Positions 39,244-44,556 of a stretch of DNA of 44,556 bases are shown piece by piece. The notes under the pieces are model-generated. The model was given only the letters and a program-made list of their open reading frames with translations. It had not been told where the DNA came from and did no database searches. Made by a program: the position numbers and the translations under genes. The first letter of the stretch is position 1; each line of letters opens with the position of its first letter. This DNA comes from an uncultured Neglectibacter sp. (GTDB taxonomy: Bacteria; Bacillota; Clostridia; Oscillospirales; Acutalibacteraceae), in assembly GCA_904419785.1 (NCBI GenBank), contig CAJFSY010000015.1, positions 1 through 44,556 on the forward strand, read 5' to 3'.

Positions 39244-39398
39244 CTTGACTCCTCCTCTGTAAAGCAGAGCCCGCATACCCGGCTGTAAGCGTAGCGCGCC
39301 TTGCCTACGGTCCAGCGGTAGCCCAGCTCCGCCACAATTTGTTTCCAGGGGACAGGGCCGCCGTGTTCCAGCACCTGCTCAAATTCTACCCGTGTCAT
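39240..39398 (-). CDS. 52-residue protein of the phage module
   Basis: ATG 39398 to TGA 39240, with GGAG upstream and 4-bp overlaps with both neighbours. The sequence TRVEFEQVLEHGGPVPWKQIVAELGYRWTVGKARYAYSRVCGLCF looks like a small HTH-type fold and ends in a CX2C. The tight coupling in the operon supports that it is real. Function unknown. Confidence 0.65.
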   Translation of the reverse strand: MTRVEFEQVLEHGGPVPWKQIVAELGYRWTVGKARYAYSRVCGLCFTEEESR

Positions 39399-39595
39399 CC
39401 CGCACTCCGCAGGCCCCGGCGCTGCAGCACATGAGCTGTTACCCGCAAATCATCCCGGATCTCCATAAGCTTGCCCATCCGTTCCCATAAATCCGCCTCA
39501 CGGTGAAGGCGGCACGCTTGGCGCAGCTGTTCCAGCCGCCGGTCGATGCGCTCTACTTCCTCCAGGTATTCTTGTGCCATACGCTCATAATTCAT
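39395..39595 (-). CDS. 66-residue helical protein, first gene of the phage-module operon
   Basis: ATG 39595 with GGAGAGGG. The sequence is almost entirely charged helix (EYLEEVERIDRRLEQLRQACRLHREADLWERMGKL), probably a coiled coil. Similar short proteins lie early in the late or replication operons of Clostridia prophages. It overlaps the next gene by 4 bp. Its promoter carries the repressor operator. Confidence 0.65.
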   Translation of the reverse strand: MNYERMAQEYLEEVERIDRRLEQLRQACRLHREADLWERMGKLMEIRDDLRVTAHVLQRRGLRSAG

Positions 39596-39673
39596 CTTTG
39601 CCCTCTCCTTCCCTGTTTGGAACTTTCTGAAAACCCTCTAGAAAAAATTTCCTCTTTTGGGCTCTCTATTTTC

Positions 39674-39724
39674 AGTTTATTACTCTTTAGAGTATTTGTC
39701 AAGAGTTTTTTACTCCTAAGAATA
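39674..39724 (-). promoter_or_regulatory. Terminase-operon promoter with two repressor operators
   Basis: On the minus strand TTGACA (39702-39697) and TAAACT (39679-39674) are 17 bp apart. The spacer holds the palindrome TACTCT-TT-AGAGTA (39681-39694). A second, imperfect copy TACTCCTAAGAATA lies at 39711-39724, centre-to-centre 30 bp away. This arrangement fits a CI/LexA-like repressor that shuts off the operon. Confidence 0.8.
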
Positions 39725-39732
39725 AAGAAAGC

Positions 39733-39761
39733 TTGACTTTTTCCCTCTTCTGGTATATCCT
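39733..39761 (+). promoter_or_regulatory. Promoter of the repressor gene
   Basis: TTGACT (39733-39738) and TATCCT (39756-39761) are 17 bp apart. The start site would be near 39768, so translation most likely begins at ATG 39786 rather than 39762. Operator 2 ends 8 bp upstream of the -35, so autoregulation is possible. Confidence 0.55.
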
Positions 39762-39785
39762 ATGGCAAGAAAGTGGGTGAACCCT

Positions 39786-40526
39786 ATGACATTTTTAGAA
39801 AAGCTGGACTTTTTAATGGAAAGGTCCCACCTAAACCGCCGAACACTTTCTCTTAGAGCGGGCATCCCTTACACCACCATTGATAACTGGTATAAACGGG
39901 GATACGAAGGGCTGAAACTTTCCACCGCCGGAAAACTGGCAGAATTTTTTGACACCACCACCGATTATCTTTTGCGGGAGGACCTTACAGACCCAAACTA
40001 CGGAAAAACCGCCGGGTTCCAAGTGGATTTCCCAGAAATGAAGATGCTGCAAAAATATAGGACGTTGGACGTTTACGGCAAACGGGCTGTAGACACCGTG
40101 TTGGAAACAGAATATGACCGGATGACCCATGTGGCGGAACGGGAACAAAAAGGCTGGGTCACTTATATCAACTTGTATGACCTAGCTGTATCCGCCGGCA
40201 CCGGCGAGCCTTTAGGCGACACGTATTACACCACCCGGTTGGAGATTCCCACCGAAAAGGTGCCGGAAAACGCCCATTGCTGTCTGCGGGTCAATGGAGA
40301 CAGCATGGAGCCCGCTTACAAAGACGGCGACATCGTATTTGTCCAACGGCTGGAAAACGGCTCTTTGCGGGAGGGAGAGGTAGGCATCTTCGCGCTTAAT
40401 GGCGAAGGCTACATCAAACAGCTGGGCCACCGACAGCTTCTCTCATTTAACCCAAAATACGAGCCAATCCCCATCGGCCCCTTTGACCGCCTGGAATGCC
40501 AGGGACGAGTGCTGGCCAAACTCTAA
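39786..40526 (+). CDS. CI/LexA-type repressor with self-cleaving S24 peptidase domain
   Basis: A 246-residue protein (numbering from ATG 39786; ATG 39762 would add 8 residues). Residues 1-65 are an HTH (RRTLSLRAGIPYTTIDNWYKRGYEGLKLSTAGKLAEFF). After a linker, the S24/LexA domain shows the cleavage dipeptide Ala137-Gly138 (LAVSAGTGE), the nucleophile in RVNGDSMEP (Ser173) and the general base in GEGYIKQL (Lys211). The Ser-Lys distance of 38 residues is like LexA. All parts needed for RecA-stimulated self-cleavage are present. It is divergent from the terminase-holin operon and the operators between them show which genes it controls, so DNA damage should switch that operon on. Confidence 0.92.
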   Translation: MTFLEKLDFLMERSHLNRRTLSLRAGIPYTTIDNWYKRGYEGLKLSTAGKLAEFFDTTTDYLLREDLTDPNYGKTAGFQVDFPEMKMLQKYRTLDVYGKRAVDTVLETEYDRMTHVAEREQKGWVTYINLYDLAVSAGTGEPLGDTYYTTRLEIPTEKVPENAHCCLRVNGDSMEPAYKDGDIVFVQRLENGSLREGEVGIFALNGEGYIKQLGHRQLLSFNPKYEPIPIGPFDRLECQGRVLAKL

Positions 40527-40593
40527 ACTTTTGCAAAAGACCAAGCCAGAATGGATATTTGCAAAATTAGCTTGGACAAAATTCAGAAAAAAG

Positions 40594-40622
40594 TTGAAAT
40601 AAAGGGGTCTTTCCTCTATAAT
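40594..40622 (+). promoter_or_regulatory. Promoter of nfnAB
   Basis: TTGAAA (40594-40599) and TATAAT (40617-40622) are 17 bp apart, about 75 bp upstream of the nfnA start. Confidence 0.75.
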
Positions 40623-40696
40623 AAGGAATAGTTTGCAGGAACGCCGTGTGAAATCCATCATTTTATGCGTGTTTCTGCCACAAAGGAGTAATGCCT

Positions 40697-41539
40697 ATGT
40701 ACCGGATTGTTAAAAAACAGGTGCTGAATCCCACCGTGACCCGGATGGAGATCGACGCCCCCCTGGTTGCCCGAAAAGCGGAACCAGGGCAGTTCATCAT
40801 CCTGCGGGTGGACGAAAAAGGCGAGCGCATCCCTTTGACCGTTGCGGACTTTGACCGGGAGCGTGGCACTGTGACCATTATTTTCCAAATCGTGGGCGCC
40901 ACCACGGAAAAACTGAACCACCTGGAAGAGGGCGACTGCCTTCAAGATTTTGTAGGCCCCTTGGGGAGGCCTTCTGAAACGGAGGGGCTGCATAAAGTTG
41001 CCGTGATCGGAGGCGGCGTGGGTTGTGCTATCGCCTATCCCGTGGCGAAAAAGCTCCACGAGCAAGGCGCGGTGGTGCATTCCATCGTGGGTTTCCGCAA
41101 TAAAGACCTGGTCATTTTGGAACAGGAATTCGACGCGGTCAGCGACAAACTTGTCATGATGACCGACGATGGCAGTTACGGAGAAAAAGGCTTGGTCACC
41201 AACGCTTTGGAAAAGCTCATCGAGCAGGGCGAACCCTACGACGAAGTGATTGCTATCGGCCCCCTGGTGATGATGAAATTCGTCACCCAGCTGACCAAAC
41301 GCTACAATATCAAAACCGTTGTGAGCATGAACCCCATCATGATCGACGGCACCGGCATGTGCGGCGGCTGCCGTCTCACCGTTGGCGGACAAACGAAATT
41401 CGCTTGTGTGGATGGCCCGGATTTTGACGGTTTTGAAGTGGATTTTGACGAAGCCATGGCCCGCGGCACCATGTATCGTGATTTTGAACGGCACGCTCAC
41501 GAAGAAACTTGCAATCTGTTCCGGAAGGAGGTGCAGTGA
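40697..41539 (+). CDS. nfnA: NfnA: NADH-binding FAD/[2Fe-2S] subunit of the electron-bifurcating transhydrogenase
   Basis: A 280-residue protein of the ferredoxin-NADP reductase fold. RIVKKQVLNPTVTRMEIDAPLVARKAEPGQFIILRV is the FAD domain; VAVIGGGVGCAIAYPVAKKL binds the nucleotide; GTGMCGGCRLTVGGQTKFACVDGP supplies Cys ligands of the [2Fe-2S] cluster. With NfnB it couples NADH plus reduced ferredoxin oxidation to NADPH formation. Homologues are often labelled sulfide dehydrogenase or dihydroorotate dehydrogenase electron-transfer subunit. ATG 40697 is chosen because AGGAG is then 8 nt upstream; ATG 40691 is too close. nfnB follows after 1 bp. Confidence 0.93.
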   Translation: MYRIVKKQVLNPTVTRMEIDAPLVARKAEPGQFIILRVDEKGERIPLTVADFDRERGTVTIIFQIVGATTEKLNHLEEGDCLQDFVGPLGRPSETEGLHKVAVIGGGVGCAIAYPVAKKLHEQGAVVHSIVGFRNKDLVILEQEFDAVSDKLVMMTDDGSYGEKGLVTNALEKLIEQGEPYDEVIAIGPLVMMKFVTQLTKRYNIKTVVSMNPIMIDGTGMCGGCRLTVGGQTKFACVDGPDFDGFEVDFDEAMARGTMYRDFERHAHEETCNLFRKEVQ

Positions 41540-41540
41540 T

Positions 41541-42932
41541 ATGCCCAATATGTCTCTGAAGAAAAATGAAATGCCTTCCCAAGCCCCGGATATCCGGAAC
41601 AAAAACTTCTTGGAAGTAGCTTTGGGATACACAGAAGAACAGGCTATCGATGAGGCCCAAAGGTGTCTGCACTGCAAAAACAAGCCTTGTGTCAGCGGCT
41701 GCCCCGTGGGCATCGCGATTCCGGAATTCATCGCCAAAGTTGCGGAAAAGGACTATGAAGGCGCTTACCAGGTCATCACCCAGCAAAGCTCCCTCCCCGC
41801 TGTGTGCGGGCGCGTCTGTCCCCAAGAGACCCAGTGCGAGTCAAAATGCGTGCGTGGCATCAAAGGCGAGCCGGTAGGCATTGGCCGTTTGGAACGCTTT
41901 GTAGCAGACTGGCACAATCAGCATGTGAAAGAAGCCCCTGTAAAGCCCGCCCCCAACGGCCATCGGGTAGCGGTGGTTGGTTCCGGGCCTTCTGGCCTGG
42001 CCTGCGCGGGGGACCTGGCAAAGCGAGGCTATGAAGTCACTGTGTTTGAGGCTTTACATACCGCTGGCGGCGTATTGGTCTATGGCATCCCGGAGTTCCG
42101 CCTGCCCAAGGACATCGTGCAAAAGGAGATCGATACCCTAAAGGCTTTGGGTGTAAAAGTGGAAACCAACATGGTCATTGGCCGGGTGCTCTCCATCGAT
42201 GAACTGCTGGAACAGGGCTTCGAGGCGGTGTTTATCGGCTCTGGCGCTGGCCTGCCCCGGTTCATGAGAATCCCCGGTGAAAATTTAAAAGGCGTATACT
42301 CTGCCAATGAGTTCCTCACCCGGGTGAACTTGATGAAAGCTTATCAGCCCGGCAGCGATACCCCTATTGAGCACGCCAAGCGCGTAGCAGTGGTAGGCGG
42401 CGGCAACGTTGCCATGGACGCTGCCCGGTGCGCCAAACGTTTGGGCGCTGAAGATGTGTTCATCGTTTACCGTCGTTCTGAAAAGGAACTGCCCGCCCGT
42501 GCCGAAGAAGTGGAGCATGCCAAAGAAGAAGGCATCGTATTCCACCTGCTGAACAATCCCACCAAGATCCTGGGGGACGACAAAGGCAACGTAAAGGGTA
42601 TGGAATGTATCCGCATGGAACTGGGCGAACCGGACGCTTCCGGCCGCCGCCGTCCTGTGGAGGTGGAAGGTTCTGAGTTTATCCTGGACGTGGATTGCGT
42701 GATTATGGCCATCGGCACTTCCCCCAACCCGCTGATCAAATCTACCACAGAAGGTTTGGAAACCCAGAAATGGGGCGGCATCATCGTGGAAGAAGAGACT
42801 GGCCTCACCAGCCGGGAGGGCGTCTACGCTGGCGGTGACGCAGTGACTGGCGCCGCCACTGTGATTTTGGCGATGGGTGCAGGCAAAACCGCCGCTCACG
42901 CCATCGATGAGTATCTTCAAAACAAACAGTGA
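41541..42932 (+). CDS. nfnB: NfnB: NADPH-binding subunit, glutamate-synthase-small-chain-like
   Basis: A 463-residue flavoprotein with two [4Fe-4S] clusters at the N-terminus (RCLHCKNKPCVSGCPVGI; CGRVCPQETQCESKCVRG) and two nucleotide folds: VAVVGSGPSGLACAGDLAKRG for FAD and VAVVGGGNVAMDAARCAKRLG for NADPH, ending YAGGDAVTGAATVILAMGAGK. It is often annotated gltA (NADPH-dependent glutamate synthase), but the adjacent nfnA gene and the lack of a large glutamate synthase subunit make NfnB the better name. ATG 41541 follows GGAAGGAGG; the open frame upstream overlaps nfnA and is not coding. It is part of ferredoxin-NAD(P) balance in an anaerobe and can take up reduced ferredoxin made by IorAB. 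Confidence 0.94.
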   Translation: MPNMSLKKNEMPSQAPDIRNKNFLEVALGYTEEQAIDEAQRCLHCKNKPCVSGCPVGIAIPEFIAKVAEKDYEGAYQVITQQSSLPAVCGRVCPQETQCESKCVRGIKGEPVGIGRLERFVADWHNQHVKEAPVKPAPNGHRVAVVGSGPSGLACAGDLAKRGYEVTVFEALHTAGGVLVYGIPEFRLPKDIVQKEIDTLKALGVKVETNMVIGRVLSIDELLEQGFEAVFIGSGAGLPRFMRIPGENLKGVYSANEFLTRVNLMKAYQPGSDTPIEHAKRVAVVGGGNVAMDAARCAKRLGAEDVFIVYRRSEKELPARAEEVEHAKEEGIVFHLLNNPTKILGDDKGNVKGMECIRMELGEPDASGRRRPVEVEGSEFILDVDCVIMAIGTSPNPLIKSTTEGLETQKWGGIIVEEETGLTSREGVYAGGDAVTGAATVILAMGAGKTAAHAIDEYLQNKQ

Positions 42933-42949
42933 TTTTTTGATAAAAGAAA

Positions 42950-42980
42950 AAGAGTCCGGAGGAAATTCCTCCGGACTCTT
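42950..42980. terminator. Terminator after nfnB
   Basis: AAGAGTCCGGAGGAA (42950-42964) is the exact inverse of TTCCTCCGGACTCTT (42966-42980). It lies between convergent nfnB and the HAD phosphatase gene. Confidence 0.8.
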
Positions 42981-43002
42981 AGTATTTTCTGCTTTTTGAT
43001 GC

Positions 43003-43833
43003 TTAAATCAAGGCGAAACGTTCCAGCGCCCGGGCTAAGCCGTCCTCTGTATGTGGGACGGTGACATATTTTGCCGCAGCTTTCGCTTCTGGAGAACCAT
43101 CCCCCATAGCCACAGACACCCCGGCGTATTGCAGCATGGTCACATCGTTGCCATTGTCTCCCAAGGCCATTACCTCTTGTTGGGGAACTCCCAAACGCTG
43201 AGCCAACGCTTCCAGTGCGTGACCTTTATCCGCCCCTTGAACATTTACCTCTATATTATCCGGGATAGAAGAAGTCAGATGCAAGCCTCCCAAAGCCTCG
43301 ATCCGCTGCCATACCTCTTGGCGGAGCTGGGGCGTAGACAGATACGGAAGGTTGATCTTTTCAGGCTGCAATTTTGTTTCGGCCAGCATCGCCGCCATAT
43401 CTTCCGCCAGCACATAATCTTTTGACAAAAAATGCAGCTTTTCTTTAGGAAACCCATAGTGGTCTGTTGCCCGCTCCGGGTCACCTTTACGGGTAATAGA
43501 ACGCCCGCGGTCATAATACTCCACGAACAGATCGTATTGCGCCAGCAAATCTTGGACCTCACGGGCCTTTTCATTGGGGATCAAACACTGCCAGATGTTT
43601 TTGTTTTCTTTTAAATCGTAAACTCCGGCACCATTGGCGGTGATCACATACCGCACACCAGGCAGACTTGTGATCTCCTCTGGGAGGAAATCTTTCATCC
43701 TGCCGGAAGCCGGAACCAATATGATTCCCCGCCGGGCAGCTTCTTCCAGGGCCCGCCGGTTGCCTTGGGATAGATATTTGTGCTCTGTTAATGTAGTGCC
43801 GTCCAAATCGAATGCTATCAGGGAGACCGCCAT
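43003..43833 (-). CDS. Cof-type HAD phosphatase
   Basis: A 276-residue HAD-superfamily hydrolase (subclass IIB). Motif I is IAFDLDGTTL, motif II VPASGR, motif III includes KGHALEALAQRLG and motif IV VMALGDNGNDVTML, with the cap domain between. ATG 43833 has AAGGGG upstream; the preceding open codons are not conserved-looking. Such enzymes dephosphorylate sugar phosphates or FMN/PLP; the substrate cannot be fixed. It is monocistronic. Confidence 0.92.
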   Translation of the reverse strand: MAVSLIAFDLDGTTLTEHKYLSQGNRRALEEAARRGIILVPASGRMKDFLPEEITSLPGVRYVITANGAGVYDLKENKNIWQCLIPNEKAREVQDLLAQYDLFVEYYDRGRSITRKGDPERATDHYGFPKEKLHFLSKDYVLAEDMAAMLAETKLQPEKINLPYLSTPQLRQEVWQRIEALGGLHLTSSIPDNIEVNVQGADKGHALEALAQRLGVPQQEVMALGDNGNDVTMLQYAGVSVAMGDGSPEAKAAAKYVTVPHTEDGLARALERFALI

Positions 43834-43916
43834 TCCAAAACCCCTTTTCCTGTTCTTTTTTCCGCACCTATTATAGCACAGGCTCTTTCTTGCCGCAAAG
43901 GAAAAACACACCTACA

Positions 43917-43950
43917 GAAAAAACGGCTTAAAGGAATGCCCTTCAAGCCG
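43917..43950 (-). terminator. Terminator of the DUF1540 gene
   Basis: CGGCTTAAAGG (43924-43934) pairs with CCTTCAAGCCG (43940-43950) with one G-U pair, followed on the minus strand by a T-run (43923-43917). Confidence 0.8.
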
Positions 43951-43962
43951 CTTTTGCCTGTC

Positions 43963-44286
43963 TTACTTATTTTGGAAGGTACGGCATTCGGTGCCGCTCT
44001 TGGAGGAAACGTCTCCACTGCAGCAGCCCACGCACACGCTCTGAGCCTGACAACAGTTATTGGAGTTGTGGCTACAGCCCTTCACCCGGCACTGGATTTC
44101 CGTTTCTACGGAAGGATTCTGTCCCGCAGCGTTCTGGGCACTGCCGGGCCGGCGCTCTTCATAAGAAGCGCAGCAAGTCTGGCTGCACTCACGGGCGGAA
44201 GGTCCATCCACCTGGATACCGGCCAAACAGCACTGGTTGTTTTGAAAATGCTGACAGCTCTGCACTTGACATTCCAAACGGTTCAT
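43963..44286 (-). CDS. DUF1540 protein with two cysteine-rich repeats
   Basis: A 107-residue protein. ATG 44286 follows GAGGTG. Two copies of the DUF1540 motif are seen: LECQVQSCQHFQNNQCCLAGIQVDG with ETCSQTCC-like ending, and IQCRVKGCSHNSNNCCQAQSVCVGC with GTECRTFQ. Each has the CX4-5C...NxC...C pattern thought to bind a metal. The family is common in spore-forming Clostridia; a storage or spore-associated role has been proposed but is not established. It is monocistronic with its own terminator. Confidence 0.85.
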   Translation of the reverse strand: MNRLECQVQSCQHFQNNQCCLAGIQVDGPSARECSQTCCASYEERRPGSAQNAAGQNPSVETEIQCRVKGCSHNSNNCCQAQSVCVGCCSGDVSSKSGTECRTFQNK

Positions 44287-44389
44287 ATAAGGCACCTCGT
44301 TTTCGAAAAAATTCGCAAAGCGCCGCGGCGCTTCACAAAAGTTATTTTACCCCCGGCACCGTCTTTTATCCTAATTTTTTTATAAGCGA

Positions 44390-44418
44390 TAGACTTTTAT
44401 CTTTATCCTTTTTATAAT
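44390..44418 (+). promoter_or_regulatory. Promoter near the right edge
   Basis: TAGACT (44390-44395) and TATAAT (44413-44418) are 17 bp apart, pointing out of the window. Confidence 0.55.
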
Positions 44419-44463
44419 ATATAAAAATAGAAACTTTGTGAAAAACGGGAAGGAGTTTAAAGG

Positions 44464-44523
44464 TTGAAACATTGTAATTTAGGCACCATTCCGAAAAAAG
44501 GCGCACAAAACCCAGCCCCCTAA
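44464..44523 (+). CDS. Possible 19-codon leader peptide
   Basis: TTG 44464 lies 8 nt after AAGGAG (44450-44455) and opens a 19-codon frame (MKHCNLGTIPKKGAQNPAP) that stops at TAA 44521-44523. It may be a leader peptide or a chance frame in the 5' region of the next gene, which lies beyond the window. Low confidence. Confidence 0.2.
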   Translation: MKHCNLGTIPKKGAQNPAP

Positions 44524-44556
44524 AAGCGGGCAAAATTGAAGTCATGCTTAAAGTCT

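Larger units (their letters stand above)
36617..40526. mobile_element. Reduced phage-derived module: repressor, terminase and holin only
   Basis: Eight genes with intact frames: three small early proteins, terminase small and large subunits, a coiled-coil membrane protein, a holin, and a divergent CI/LexA-type repressor. Portal, capsid, tail, lysin, integrase and replication genes are absent, and both flanks are ordinary chromosomal genes (spoIIE and nfnA). No direct repeats marking ends were found. Clean operators, overlaps and catalytic residues argue against random decay; it may be a domesticated unit or a phage satellite lacking its integrase. Confidence 0.8.

Noticed and set aside
41382-41540. 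Upstream extension of nfnB to 41382
   Set aside because: It overlaps nfnA in another frame, and ATG 41541 has an ideal GGAAGGAGG site and starts the conserved protein.
43936-44385. 149-codon plus-strand frame opposite the DUF1540 gene
   Set aside because: Antisense to a Cys-motif protein with its own binding site and terminator; no motifs on this strand.

Overview
The window looks like a chromosomal stretch of a spore-forming, anaerobic, gut-type Clostridia (Oscillospirales/Ruminococcaceae-like). It carries spoIIE and a cotJABC spore-coat operon, an electron-bifurcating NfnAB pair, an indolepyruvate:ferredoxin oxidoreductase operon, a tryptophan T-box and good Shine-Dalgarno sites with frequent GTG/TTG starts. 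The lineage is inferred from gene content and style; no 16S gene is present.

Layout. (1) 1-3.8 kb: the end of a Tn916/ICEBs1-type integrative element: an HTH protein cut by the window edge, a strong promoter with a structured leader, DUF961 protein, FtsK-like coupling protein, an oriT-like hairpin and a Rep_trans/NicK-type relaxase. No integrase is in view. (2) 3.8-5.7 kb: a CAT-anticodon tRNA that lacks its T arm, then a divergent yitT/merR-type pair sharing a 19-bp-spacer promoter. (3) 5.7-18.1 kb: the cotJABC operon, read on the minus strand, with cotJC split in two by an 11,341-bp element. The element ends in a 10-bp direct repeat. It encodes a large serine recombinase whose stop codon is 5 bp from one attachment core, a small upstream ORF, a LacI-ribokinase fusion, a CUT1 ABC importer, an ADP-ribosylglycohydrolase-family protein, a ribokinase and an acetyltransferase. 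Recombination at the 10-bp core would restore a 199-codon cotJC in frame, with the conserved metal-binding stretch rebuilt. This is the organisation of developmentally excised elements such as the B. subtilis skin element in sigK, here in a mother-cell coat gene, and it is the main finding.

(4) 18.4-25 kb: a minus-strand operon for oxidative decarboxylation of aryl-pyruvates (two phenylacetate-CoA ligase family proteins, IorA, IorB, a double ACT protein), preceded by a pyridoxamine-kinase-like gene. (5) 25.2-31.4 kb: an SLH/DUF3298 surface protein, a 35-aa membrane peptide, three tandem repeat copies of about 96 bp, metG, tatD, a TatD-linked radical SAM protein, and a small divergent XRE/RHH regulator pair. 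(6) 31.4-34 kb: a Trp-specific T-box leader controlling an aminotransferase and trpS. (7) 34-36.6 kb: spoIIE behind a promoter with 21-bp spacing and possible Spo0A boxes.

(8) 36.6-40.5 kb: a stripped-down phage-derived module: three small proteins, small and large terminase subunits, a coiled-coil membrane protein and a holin in one operon, divergent from a LexA/CI-type self-cleaving repressor with clear operators. No capsid, portal, tail, lysin or integrase genes are present. (9) 40.6-44.6 kb: nfnAB, a Cof-type HAD phosphatase, a DUF1540 protein and the promoter of something that runs off the end.
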